A program made the translations under genes and the position numbers. A DNA stretch of 64,000 nucleotides from Arenibacter sp. F26102 (lineage in GTDB: Bacteria > Bacteroidota > Bacteroidia > Flavobacteriales > Flavobacteriaceae): positions 186,001 to 250,000 of the forward strand of contig NZ_JALKBC010000006.1 in NCBI RefSeq assembly GCF_023015865.1, read 5' to 3'. Position 1 is the first letter of the stretch; each line of letters opens with the position of its first letter. Positions 27,996 through 37,174 of the stretch are shown here, in pieces. The notes beneath the pieces were generated by a model. That model worked only from the letters and a program-made list of their open reading frames with translations. It had not been told where the DNA came from and made no database searches.

Positions 27996-29474
27996 TTATT
28001 TAATGATTAGTTCCAATTCTTTTTTCCAATTTTCATATGCCTTTTGATAAGCGCTTTTATCCTTCAACGGACTAAAGGTCCTAACATGGTCGTTATTGGT
28101 TATATACCTTCCAAATTTTTCAAATCCCCCTTCTTGGATTCCAGCGGCACGTGCTGCACCAATTGCCCCTGTAGTATTGTAAATTTCAATTTCCTGTGAT
28201 ACTAGAGTTGCTACGGTATTGGAGAAAATTTCAGATCGAAATAAATTGTCATTTCCAGCTCGCATTACCTGAATGGATATTCCGTCCGATTTCAGAATTT
28301 CCATGCCATAGACAAAGGAGAAGGCAATGCCTTCCAGAGCGGCCCTACAAATATGTGCCTTGTTATGATTATTTAGATTTATGTTCACAAGTCTGGTTCC
28401 TACCTCCCTATTATTCAACATGCGCTCTGCCCCGTTACCAAAAGGAATTAAACACACTCCGTCCGAGCCAACCGAAATTTCGGCTGCCAAAGTATTCATT
28501 GCCTCATATGAGTCCACATCCAAATTATTCAACAGCCAACGGTATTGGATTCCAGCTCCATTGATGTTTAATAATTTACCAACTCTTGGCGTTTTTTGGG
28601 AATAGTTTACGTGTGCAAAATTGTTCACCCTAGTACTCTCCTTACCAGAAAGATTATCCGTAACAGCGTATACCACCCCTGACGTACCGCCAGTTGCAGC
28701 TACCTCTCCGGGATTGAATACGTTCAAAGCCAAGGCATTATTGGGCTGATCCCCCGCCCTATAAAGTATAGGAGTACCAGGGGCCAAGCCGCTTTCTTCA
28801 GCACCTTGCTCATCGATTTTCGATTGAAGGCCAAAAGTATCTACAATATCCGGAATAAAAGACTTGGGAATACCATAATGCTCCAACAACAGATCGGCCA
28901 CTGAATCCTGCTCAAAATCCCATAGGATTCCTTCCGATAACCCAGAAATAGTGGTATTTATAATATTTGAAAAACGATAGGCTATATAATCACCTGGCAA
29001 CATCAACTTATCCGCCAACCGGTAGAGATCAGGTTCGTTTTCCTTTACCCATTTTAATTTGGAAGCCGTAAAGTTTGCTGGCGAATTCAACAAATGAGCC
29101 TTACATATTTCCTCTCCTATTTCGCTATAAGCTTTTCGACCTATTTCAACAGCACGACTATCGCACCAAATAATGGACTTCCGAACGGGCTCTCCCTGCT
29201 TATCCACCAATACCAAACCATGCATCTGGTAGGCAATACCAACTCCCTTTATTTGTTCTTCCCCTACTCGGTACTTTTGTTTAATTTTTTTAATGCCGCT
29301 ACAGACATATCCCCACCACTCTTTGGGATCTTGTTCTGCCCAGCCATTTTTTAAGGCAATCATTTCCATTTCCGTTTCCGGTTCCTGCACCACCCCAATA
29401 CTTTTTCCTGTAGCCACCTCCACTAAGGCCACCTTAATTGAAGAGCTGCCAATATCCAAACCCAAATAATACAT
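27996..29474 (-). CDS. xylB: Xylulokinase (FGGY family)
   Basis: A 492-residue carbohydrate kinase that phosphorylates D-xylulose for entry into the pentose phosphate pathway. The N-terminus [19 protein letters not shown] carries the first phosphate loop, and the [14 protein letters not shown] and GGTSGVVY segments are typical of FGGY kinases. I choose the ATG at 29474; the longer frame begins three codons earlier with TTG. It is first in the xylBA operon. A promoter-like TTG-N21-TATACTTG lies about 140 bp upstream, with two palindromes further up. Confidence 0.95.
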   Translation of the reverse strand: MYYLGLDIGSSSIKVALVEVATGKSIGVVQEPETEMEMIALKNGWAEQDPKEWWGYVCSGIKKIKQKYRVGEEQIKGVGIAYQMHGLVLVDKQGEPVRKSIIWCDSRAVEIGRKAYSEIGEEICKAHLLNSPANFTASKLKWVKENEPDLYRLADKLMLPGDYIAYRFSNIINTTISGLSEGILWDFEQDSVADLLLEHYGIPKSFIPDIVDTFGLQSKIDEQGAEESGLAPGTPILYRAGDQPNNALALNVFNPGEVAATGGTSGVVYAVTDNLSGKESTRVNNFAHVNYSQKTPRVGKLLNINGAGIQYRWLLNNLDVDSYEAMNTLAAEISVGSDGVCLIPFGNGAERMLNNREVGTRLVNINLNNHNKAHICRAALEGIAFSFVYGMEILKSDGISIQVMRAGNDNLFRSEIFSNTVATLVSQEIEIYNTTGAIGAARAAGIQEGGFEKFGRYITNNDHVRTFSPLKDKSAYQKAYENWKKELELIIK

Positions 29475-29616
29475 ATGTCTCAAAATTTTATAGGATATAT
29501 TCCCAATATGGAAATCCTAGAAGATATAATCAAATATATTAAAATCTATATCATGACTAACATGTTGACTTACCGATAATGTAAAAAGGAAAGTAGGGAC
29601 CTATAAAAATATTAAA

Positions 29617-29648
29617 CAAGTATAATGTGCTAACTATTTAAAATTCAA
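29617..29648 (-). promoter_or_regulatory. Putative promoter of xylBA
   Basis: On the minus strand, TTG (29646-29648) and TATACTTG (29617-29624) are separated by 21 bp, within the 17-23 bp range of Bacteroidota promoters; the -10 has one mismatch. A second candidate -10, TATATTTG, lies at 29531-29538 without a good upstream TTG. Confidence 0.5.
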
Positions 29649-29661
29649 TTAGTTATAAATA

Positions 29662-29697
29662 TTTCGTGACATCACGAAACTTTTCGAAAACGATTTC
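29662..29697. promoter_or_regulatory. Two palindromic operators upstream of xylBA
   Basis: TTTCGTGACATCACGAAA (29662-29679) is a perfect 8-2-8 inverted repeat. GAAAACGATTTC (29686-29697) is a LacI-type dyad with central CG. Both lie just upstream of the putative -33 element, a position compatible with activation or with repression by looping. Confidence 0.6.
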
Positions 29698-29769
29698 GTA
29701 GAATTAGGGAATCAAAGTTGACCTTCACCAAACAATCCTATGTGATTATTTTTCAGACTATTGGCAAAT

Positions 29770-30354
29770 TTATTCCTTTTTCTTACTTACCAGACCTTTG
29801 GTGAACTCGTTCAATGTTTCTACTTTTTCCTCGAAGTCACCTTTTATGGTTTTTCGGAATTCGTTTAAATTCTGCACCAGATCATCTATATTCTCGGGTA
29901 TTACGTCTTCAAAGAATTGCCGTAAGCGTTTGGCAGTAGTGGGCGATTTCCCGTTGGTGGAGATGGCTACTTTTACATTGCCCTTGGTTACTATCCCGCC
30001 CATATAAAAATCACAAAAAGGAGGATTATCGGCAACGTTCACAAGGATATGCCTTTCCCGGCAATCGTGATAGACCTGTTCGTTTACAATAACTTTATCG
30101 GTGGTGGCAATAACCATATGGCGCCCTTCCAAATAACTTTTGTCATACACATCCTTGGTTATCTTAACCTGATGTTTTTTAGCTAGTTCCAATGTTTCAG
30201 GTAAAAATTCCGGTGCCAACATTTCTACTTGGGCATTAGGGCTGGATTTAAGCATAAAAGTCAATTTTTCCAGACCAACATTTCCTCCCCCTACAATCAA
30301 AATATTGAGCTGGGATACTTTTAAAAAAACGGGGTACAATTCATTCCTTTCCAT
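29770..30354 (-). CDS. Siroheme-synthase-type NAD-dependent dehydrogenase (precorrin-2 dehydrogenase)
   Basis: A 194-residue protein similar to the N-terminal part of CysG and to Met8: a Rossmann fold with LNILIVGGGNVGLEKL near residue 20, and the VNVADNPPFCDFYMGGIVTKGNVKVAISTNGKSP segment with the catalytic-site Asp and the CDF motif. It likely oxidises precorrin-2 to sirohydrochlorin and may chelate iron. The methyltransferase half of CysG is absent. I start at the ATG at 30354, preceded by AGAGG; the longer frame opens with GTG. No sulfite or nitrite reductase gene is nearby in the window. Confidence 0.82.
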   Translation of the reverse strand: MERNELYPVFLKVSQLNILIVGGGNVGLEKLTFMLKSSPNAQVEMLAPEFLPETLELAKKHQVKITKDVYDKSYLEGRHMVIATTDKVIVNEQVYHDCRERHILVNVADNPPFCDFYMGGIVTKGNVKVAISTNGKSPTTAKRLRQFFEDVIPENIDDLVQNLNEFRKTIKGDFEEKVETLNEFTKGLVSKKKE

Positions 30355-30684
30355 ATTGCCTCTTGTTTTATTCCAATACACTTACACTTTACCTCATTTG
30401 CTTTTCCCAATAAAAAAAGCCATCCATTCAAAGATAAGACACAAAATGATAGACCCTCTTTCATTTTGGTTAGATTTTACAATACATCAAGGTCATTTTG
30501 TTAATTCAACGGAATATCATGTTCATTTTTTTATTGCCATGTTTAAAAGTGCCACTATGACACCCTAGTTTATGTTACATAAATTTATTTCCTAAATCAA
30601 AAACGGCAGCCCCAATAAAGCAAATTATTGCTTCAGGACCGCCGCACCGATATTCCAATCCCATATGGGACTATAGTTTTTCTA
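30355..30684. other. Intergenic stretch with terminator of pro operon
   Basis: About 330 bp without a gene. Its right part carries the proA terminator described separately. A half-site TGACA occurs near 30558 but the partner half is missing, so I do not call an Fnr-type operator. The promoter of the siroheme-type gene is expected in the left part. Confidence 0.4.
30604..30644 (-). terminator. Intrinsic terminator of the proCBA operon
   Basis: On the minus strand a two-tier stem is seen: CGGC pairs with GCCG at the ends (30604-30607, 30641-30644), and AAGCAA-ATTA-TTGCTT (30618-30633) forms the inner hairpin. The transcript then reads TTTTTG. Located 41 bp after proA. Confidence 0.65.
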
Positions 30685-31884
30685 TTACACTCTTATTTGC
30701 CCATTGCCATGGACATAATATTTATTGGTTACCAATTGCTCCAAGCCCAATGGGCCCCTATGATGTAATTTATCCGTACTAATGGCCAGTTCGGCTCCAA
30801 CACCCATTTGTCCGCCATCGGTAAACCTAGTGGAGGCATTGTGGTATACGGCAGCACTGTCTACCTGATCCATAAACTCTTTGGCCACATCACTGTTTTG
30901 GGTCATTATGGTAGCCGAATGCCCTCCTGAATATTTGTTGATCATTTGAACTGCCCCTTCCAAATCCTCTGCAGCCCCTAAAACACACTTCATTGCCAAA
31001 AACTCTTCATACCAAATATCTTCGTCCTCTATTTTAGAGCTTTCTGGTAGCACCCCAGCTACCTTATTATCCACTAAAACAGAAACTCCACGCTCACTTA
31101 GGATGGTCTTAAGCTCATTAATTCTACTAGAGAAATCATCAATATTAACATCGACCAAAATTTTATCCAGCGCATTGCAGGCCGAAATCTTATCGGTTTT
31201 AGCGTTGAGGATTACCTCCAAGCTTTGTGCCCAATCCGCATCTTTGTCTACATATAGAAAATTATTCCCCCTTCCACTGACCAATACAGCACATTTGGCA
31301 TGTTCCTTTACAAAGGCGATCAATCGCTCTCCTCCTCGGGGTACTATTAGGTCCAGCTTTTCGGTAGGATTCCTTAAAAATTCCTGAGTTTCTTCCCTGT
31401 TCATATGAAGCAATTGGATCCAGTCGTTATCCAAATTATTTTCTTCAAGTGCCTGATGCCAGCATTTTTCCAATACAACATTACTGTGGACAGCTTCCTT
31501 TCCTCCTTTCAACAAAATCTTATTATTGGCCTTAAAGGCCAATACAGCAGCTTCAATAGTGACATCCGGTCTAGATTCATAAATGATCATAATGGTTCCA
31601 AAAGGTGCTGTTTTGTTTTCAATTTTCAATCCGTTATCAAGTACTTGTTCGGATTTTATTTTACCCACTGGATCTTCCTGTTGAAGGACCTCTGAAATGG
31701 CCCCGATCATTCCGTCCACTTTTTTTTCATCTACAATGAGTCTATCGTACATTGCCCTGTCCTCTTTATCAAAAAGATCAAGGTCTTTTTTATTTGCTGC
31801 TATAATTTCAGGTTTTTTGCTTTCCAAAATGTCCATCATGGATCGCAACACCTTATTTTTTATTTCTGTATCTAATAATTTCAT
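30685..31884 (-). CDS. proA: Gamma-glutamyl phosphate reductase
   Basis: A 399-residue NADPH-dependent enzyme that reduces gamma-glutamyl phosphate to glutamate semialdehyde in proline synthesis. The ALDH-like fold shows IYESRPDVTIEAA near residue 100, LKGGKEA near 125, and the catalytic cysteine region KTDKISACNALDK near residue 235. It is the last gene of the pro operon, 24 bp after proB. Length is normal. Confidence 0.95.
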   Translation of the reverse strand: MKLLDTEIKNKVLRSMMDILESKKPEIIAANKKDLDLFDKEDRAMYDRLIVDEKKVDGMIGAISEVLQQEDPVGKIKSEQVLDNGLKIENKTAPFGTIMIIYESRPDVTIEAAVLAFKANNKILLKGGKEAVHSNVVLEKCWHQALEENNLDNDWIQLLHMNREETQEFLRNPTEKLDLIVPRGGERLIAFVKEHAKCAVLVSGRGNNFLYVDKDADWAQSLEVILNAKTDKISACNALDKILVDVNIDDFSSRINELKTILSERGVSVLVDNKVAGVLPESSKIEDEDIWYEEFLAMKCVLGAAEDLEGAVQMINKYSGGHSATIMTQNSDVAKEFMDQVDSAAVYHNASTRFTDGGQMGVGAELAISTDKLHHRGPLGLEQLVTNKYYVHGNGQIRV

Positions 31885-31908
31885 TCTTTTTAATTTTTTT
31901 TGCCAATG

Positions 31909-32679
31909 TTATACCGAAATCTTGGTACCCACGCTTTTCCCTTCCACGATATCCAGTATAACCCGCTTTCTTTTACCATTGGCTATATAAGTTGGAATAT
32001 TCTTGGAAGCGGTCTGTTTAGCGATATGAAGTTTGGACCCCATGCCCCCTCTACCTTCGGCTTCTCCTTTATCAATGGATTTTATATATTGTTCCACATT
32101 CTGATCTACGCTAACATTCTTTATCACTTCCGTATCCTTATCATCCGGATGTCCGGTATACAGTCCCTCCGTATCTGTCAGGATAATTAATTTATCAGCC
32201 TTTGTCAGTTCTGCAACCAGGCTGGCCAACTCATCGTTGTCCGAAAACATAGAATTGGTAAGTGTAACGGCATCATCCTCATTGGCAATTGGCACAACTC
32301 CTTCTGCCAACAAACCCTCATAACAATTGATCATATTATCACGATGGTTTCCCGGGTTAAAATCCCGTTTTGTAGCCAATACTTGGGCACATTTCATTCC
32401 ATAATCTTGAAATATGTTATAGTAATGCCGCATCATCCTAGGTTGCCCTATAGCCGAATAAACCTGTCGCCTAGTTGCCTTATCCGTAATTTGGCTTTCG
32501 CCCATCACCTCCATTCCGGCAATGACCGATCCTGAAGAGACCAAAACAGACATTATATTGCGTTCATACAATTCAGCTATCTGTTGAACCAAATGATCAA
32601 GAACAGGCTTAACGATCCTGTTGTCCTTGTTGGTCATAACATTGGTTCCTACTTTTATAACTACTCTCTGTTTATACAT
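31909..32679 (-). CDS. proB: Glutamate 5-kinase without PUA domain
   Basis: A 256-residue amino-acid kinase that phosphorylates L-glutamate. The N-terminal VVIKVGTNVM, the SSGSVIAGM loop and the nucleotide site ILTDTEGLYTGHP (near residue 170) and GRGGMGSKL (near 210) are typical. It ends before the C-terminal PUA domain present in the E. coli enzyme (367 residues), a short form that is common in this phylum. Starts three bases after the proC stop. Confidence 0.94.
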   Translation of the reverse strand: MYKQRVVIKVGTNVMTNKDNRIVKPVLDHLVQQIAELYERNIMSVLVSSGSVIAGMEVMGESQITDKATRRQVYSAIGQPRMMRHYYNIFQDYGMKCAQVLATKRDFNPGNHRDNMINCYEGLLAEGVVPIANEDDAVTLTNSMFSDNDELASLVAELTKADKLIILTDTEGLYTGHPDDKDTEVIKNVSVDQNVEQYIKSIDKGEAEGRGGMGSKLHIAKQTASKNIPTYIANGKRKRVILDIVEGKSVGTKISV

Positions 32680-32682
32680 ATC

Positions 32683-33489
32683 TTATTTTTCATTTCCCAG
32701 CTCCACTGCCCGGTTAAAGGCGGAATAGGCTGCTTCTTTTATAAGTTCCTTTACATTATTGTCTTCCATAGAATCCAATGCTGCCCTAGTTGTCCCTCCT
32801 TTAGACGCAACTCTTTCCATCCAGGAATTGGGAGAAAGATCGGATTGATTGAATAGTTCTACGGCTCCTTCGAAGGTGTGACTTACCAACATCTTGCTAT
32901 CATTGCCCGAAAAGCCCATTTTTAAGGCCGCTTCCATCATACTTTGCATAAAATAGAAAACATATGCAGGTCCACTTCCTGAAATTCCAGTGGAGGCATC
33001 AATAAAATTTTCGGAACTCACTAAAATGGATTTCCCAGTGGTATCCAATAAATTTTCAATAGTCAATAATTCTATTCTAGATACCTCTTCAGAAGCCGTA
33101 TACGATGTAACACCCTTCCCTATCTGCGCAGGCAAGTTCGGCATTGCCCGGACAATTTTATGAATCCCTAGACCTTCTTGAATCGATTTTATGGTTACCC
33201 CGGCCATAATTGAAATAACAATTTGTCCTTCATTGACAAGGTCTTTCATCTTCCTAAATAAATCCCCACTGTGGTAAGGTTTCACGGCTATGAAAATAAG
33301 ATCTGCCTTAGGTACACAATCCTCTAAATTTTCGTGTACTTCAAAATGTAAAATCTTCTTTAAGGACAAGGTCTTTTCTTGGGAACTGTCCAAAATCATT
33401 AAATTTCTTTTTTTAAGTAGTTTTGATTTTGACATGGCCTCTGCGTAGGTCAATCCCATGTTCCCCGCCCCAATTACTAATACTTTCAT
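32683..33489 (-). CDS. proC: Pyrroline-5-carboxylate reductase
   Basis: A 268-residue NAD(P)H enzyme that makes L-proline from pyrroline-5-carboxylate. The Rossmann signature VLVIGAGNMG begins at residue 3, IFIAVKPYHSGD and MPNLPAQIGKGVT are present, and the family block SGSGPAYVFYFMQSM lies near residue 165 with KGGTTRAALD near 230. First gene of the operon, so the whole ProC-ProB-ProA set is made from one transcript. Confidence 0.95.
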   Translation of the reverse strand: MKVLVIGAGNMGLTYAEAMSKSKLLKKRNLMILDSSQEKTLSLKKILHFEVHENLEDCVPKADLIFIAVKPYHSGDLFRKMKDLVNEGQIVISIMAGVTIKSIQEGLGIHKIVRAMPNLPAQIGKGVTSYTASEEVSRIELLTIENLLDTTGKSILVSSENFIDASTGISGSGPAYVFYFMQSMMEAALKMGFSGNDSKMLVSHTFEGAVELFNQSDLSPNSWMERVASKGGTTRAALDSMEDNNVKELIKEAAYSAFNRAVELGNEK

Positions 33490-33868
33490 GTATTGTTTTT
33501 AAGTTATACTTTATTTACACCCTATTTGGAACAATAACCGTGCGATTACCCTTTTAACGATATAGAGTTTAACTGTTGATATGGTATTATCATAGTTAAA
33601 ACTTATACCCAGGCGCGAGCCTCTGCTATAGCTAGGATGGAAGCATTTAAAATAAATTGGATAAATATCGGTTTTGGCCACTGGACATGCTTTATGCCAT
33701 TTTTAGTACCTGACAAAATGGTGCAATTGAGCAGAAACACAATTGAAAACCAACCAAATAGTGGAATTGGCATGTCTAAAAAACCTTAACTCGTGAACGA
33801 CTTAATTCTAGATGATATAATAATGTAGTCATCCCCAAGCCTAGGAAACAGTCCAAGGATAAAAATAT
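33490..33868. other. Intergenic stretch between XRE-cupin gene and proC
   Basis: About 379 bp. Promoter of proC is expected at its left end. A short GGC-GCGA-GCC palindrome occurs near 33613. I see no gene, RNA or repeat of confidence. Confidence 0.35.
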
Positions 33869-34426
33869 TTAGTGCAAAAAGTAAATCTTTAACATGGTGA
33901 CCTCCTCATTGAATTCATTGGAAACTCCGTGAGGTATTGATCCGTCAAAATACAAAAGATCACCTTTTTCCAATAGGACCTTATCTTTCTTAAGCAAGTA
34001 ATTAACCTTTCCGCCGAGAACATAGATCAATTCATTGGCATTCGTAGAAATGGGTTTCCGATATGCTCCAGCGGCTACATTAACAATATAGACCCTAATA
34101 CTACTATCGGAAGAAGTACTGGAGAGTAAATGGGTATATTCCAGATTAACGGAATCTTCCCGATCTTCCTTGGTCCCCATACCATTTTTGATTACTATAT
34201 AATCTCCGGAAACACTGGATGACAGGTCCAGCTCTGACAGATCTATGCTAAGAGTCTGCATTATTTTTAAGAGTACTGGGAGGGATGGTGTAGTTCTTAA
34301 ATTTTCGATCTTGGAAATAAGCCCAGCACTAACGCCGGTCCTTTTCGCGACTTGTTGCAATGTTAAATCTCTTTTTTGACGGGCCAATTTTAATTGTCTG
34401 CCAATATTTATAAGAATATCATCCAT
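33869..34426 (-). CDS. XRE-family regulator with C-terminal cupin domain
   Basis: A 185-residue regulator. An XRE helix-turn-helix occupies about residues 9-62 (LARQKRDLTLQQVAKRTGVS), and a small cupin domain about 105-183 with VLGGKVNYLL, GDLLYFDGSIPHGV. Proteins of this design sense a small molecule through the cupin. It lies downstream of the phosphonate genes on the same strand and may control them; this is inferred from position only. Confidence 0.85.
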   Translation of the reverse strand: MDDILINIGRQLKLARQKRDLTLQQVAKRTGVSAGLISKIENLRTTPSLPVLLKIMQTLSIDLSELDLSSSVSGDYIVIKNGMGTKEDREDSVNLEYTHLLSSTSSDSSIRVYIVNVAAGAYRKPISTNANELIYVLGGKVNYLLKKDKVLLEKGDLLYFDGSIPHGVSNEFNEEVTMLKIYFLH

Positions 34427-34666
34427 TTAGCTGCTGTTGGTCATTGGCCAGCAAAGCACTAGCCGTAATATGTATTTCAATGCAAAAATAAGCAATTATT
34501 TTAGGCAAAACCATGCGCGAAATTTTAATTGATAATAGCTGCCATTGGATTGAGAACTATTCTTTCAACCTGATAATAGTGCACCGATACTTTTCCAAAA
34601 CACTTTAAATTTGTAGTTGGAACAAAATGATTTTGGAAATAATAGTTGTTATTGCCCTCGATAGGC

Positions 34667-35967
34667 TTAATCCGTACTTTGCTGGTGCCACTTTATAGCT
34701 GCCAATCCACCTCCAATGAAGGACATGATAACGAAAAAGTAAAATAGATTGTCCCAACCGTAATATTCGTTAATTGCCACTACTATAAAGCCTGAGAACA
34801 TCTTTCCCACAGACCCCATACCATTAATGATACCGGCAGCCATTGCGGCTCCTTTGGTACCGCCAACATCCATTGACCCCGCAGTGCAAATAAGGGAATC
34901 GGGCCCGTAAGTGGCAATCCCAATAAGGGCTATACTGATTATTGTCGCTATTTTTCCGTATGGTACCATATAGGGATGGGCTAGGCATGCAAGGCCCAAT
35001 CCTATCATCATAACGGCTACTGTACTGAATCTATTTGATTTAAAAATCTTGTCCGAGCTGTAGCCCGCTAGGATGACCCCAAAAAAGCCTATCAGCTCAT
35101 ATACCGAAGACATATAACCAGCATCACTTACATCATAATGCAACGCCTTCTCCAAATACACGAGCAACCAGAAAAGAAAAGCATATCTGGTCATTTTAAG
35201 GATCATATAGCAACTGGAATAGACCCATAGGGTACTTTTCCTTAGCAACAGCCCGAATATTTTAAGCTTCTATGCCTTGGCACCATCATCAAATTCATAC
35301 TTATTTTCAACGATTTTGGGCAGGCCAACATCTTCCGGATTGCTTCTGGCAAAAAGAAGGTACAGAATGGCAATTATAACAAGTATTAGAGAAGGGAAAA
35401 TAAAACCTCTTTTCCAGCCCAGATATGATAGGAAATCCATATCGAATGCAACATAAGTGGCAAAAAAAATGGTAGCTAGAAAGCCCCTGGTAACGTAACA
35501 GGTAGACCACCACCACATGGCTATTCCGCGTTCCGTTCTTCTAAACCAAGGGGTCATATTCTTTATTAATCCCCTCCAACCCGTGGATTGGCCATAACCA
35601 TTGGCCGCTATCAAGAAAACAATCACACCTGCGGAAAAGGTCATCTATAGAAATAAGTTTCCAATTGCAGCCAAAAACAATCCAAAAGTGACCACTTTTC
35701 TGGGTCCAAAAGTATCCGATAAGTACCCCTTTACAAATTGCCCAATGGTATAAATTAAACTGTACACAAAATTATAGAAGCGTAATCGGAGTTGTCCAGG
35801 CCCAGACCCTTTTCCATGGAACTCCAGGTGACCGACAAGTTTTTCCTCCCGAAATAAAATCCGGCATAGACGAGCCAGGTGAGGACAAATATTCTTTTCC
35901 TCGAATACTTCTGATTAGCCGTTAAACCCAAGGTTCGACTTTAAACTTTATTATTGATCGTAGACAT
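34667..35967 (-). pseudogene. Decayed MFS organophosphate/phosphonate transporter (GlpT-like)
   Basis: The stretch reads as one MFS transporter of about 430 residues, but with several lesions. The first ATG (35967) meets a TAA at codon 9 (35941-35943). The frame continues SRTLGLTANQ...YAGFYFGRKNLSVTW, then shifts frame near 35761-35768. The second frame gives YTIGQFVKGYLSDTFGPRKV, then TAG at 35645-35647, then the central part, then TAG at 35270-35272, and finally the C-terminal half with about five helices. WxxYxxFYFxRKNLSV and GYLSDxFGPRK are typical of the GlpT/UhpT family. It directly follows phnW, so it was probably the 2-aminoethylphosphonate importer. Confidence 0.82.
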
Positions 35968-35994
35968 TTAAGAAACTATAATCTGTTATTGGAA

Positions 35995-37107
35995 TTAGGC
36001 TTTAATAAAACCTATATTCACAAGGTATTCCTTTAAGACCTTTAGAAAATTTTGAATATCGGTATAATCTATTTGCCCAATATTGGATATCCTGAAAGTG
36101 TCATAATTATTAACCTTACCTGGGTATATGGTAAATCCTCTTTCGAAGAAAAAATCGTGCATTTCCTCAAAATCATATTTATCATTCTTAGGTTCTATGA
36201 TGGAAGTGATTATTTTTGAATGATGTTCCTTATCTATTAAATATTCCAACCCCATTTCCCCTATACCACTAAGTAATGTTTCCCAAGATTTGGCATATCT
36301 GGCATAACGTTTCTCAATAGTTTCTTCCTTGGTTTCTATTATGGCTTGTTTTAAGGCATAAAACGTTTGAACTGGAGGGGTAAATCTTGTTTGATGTGTT
36401 TTTTCGAAATAGGCGTATTGCGCATATAAGTTAAGATATAAGTTCCGCATTGGAATGGATTCCGTTGCCGACAAAGCCTTTTTATTACATATGGCGAATC
36501 CTATTCCGGCCATTCCCTGAATATTCTTATTGGAGCTTGCGGCCAAATAATCTATATTCATAGCTGTCATGTTTACCGGTATAGCGGCAAAACCGCTCAT
36601 GGAATCCACAATGAAGCTTATATTATAGGTGCCACATAATTTTCCTACCGTCGTAATATCATTCAGTAGACCTGTAGTGGTTTCATGGTGGATTATGGCC
36701 AAATGGGTCAATCCCTTTTCCGCCTTAATCACCTCCTCAAGGGCATTAAGATCTATTGGCTCTATCGATGAGGATTCAAAAACCACGGTATCCAATTTAT
36801 AGATCTTGGTGATCTGACACATGCGCTTGCCATAGGCGCCATTATCTATGATTAGAATACGCCCATTTTCAGGCACTACAGAACTCAATATGGCCTCAAC
36901 AGTTGCCGTGCCCGAACCGCCAAACATTACTGTGGCATATTCCTTGGGATCACCCACAAATTTGGTTATTTCAGTGGCACAATATTCCATTAGATCACCG
37001 AACTCTTTTTCCCTGGGACAAATATCGGTAACTACCTGAGCCATTTTTACGGTGTCCGTTGTTGTTGCAGGACCTGGGTTCAGCAACACATTTCTTTTAA
37101 TTTGCAT
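35995..37107 (-). CDS. phnW: 2-aminoethylphosphonate:pyruvate aminotransferase
   Basis: A 370-residue PLP enzyme of the class V aminotransferase fold. It converts 2-aminoethylphosphonate and pyruvate to phosphonoacetaldehyde and alanine. LLNPGPATTT near the start, FGGSGTATVEA at 62-72, HHETTTGLLND at 140-150, VDSMSGF at 167-173 and the PLP lysine K194 in SSNKNIQG agree with the characterised PhnW, including the lysine number of the Salmonella enzyme. It is 67 bp after phnY on the same strand. Confidence 0.94.
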   Translation of the reverse strand: MQIKRNVLLNPGPATTTDTVKMAQVVTDICPREKEFGDLMEYCATEITKFVGDPKEYATVMFGGSGTATVEAILSSVVPENGRILIIDNGAYGKRMCQITKIYKLDTVVFESSSIEPIDLNALEEVIKAEKGLTHLAIIHHETTTGLLNDITTVGKLCGTYNISFIVDSMSGFAAIPVNMTAMNIDYLAASSNKNIQGMAGIGFAICNKKALSATESIPMRNLYLNLYAQYAYFEKTHQTRFTPPVQTFYALKQAIIETKEETIEKRYARYAKSWETLLSGIGEMGLEYLIDKEHHSKIITSIIEPKNDKYDFEEMHDFFFERGFTIYPGKVNNYDTFRISNIGQIDYTDIQNFLKVLKEYLVNIGFIKA

Positions 37108-37174
37108 TTAGTTATTTTTTCAATTAAGATTTAGACTTACTTAAATAATGTTTTGAAAATTTTAAAATATAATC

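Noticed and set aside
30558-30569. Single TGACA half-site upstream of the siroheme-type gene
   Set aside because: The second half of the Fnr-type palindrome is missing and no TAnnTTTG box lies 33 bp away.
31909-32679. Possible truncation of proB
   Set aside because: The short form without the PUA domain is common in this phylum, and the kinase domain is complete.
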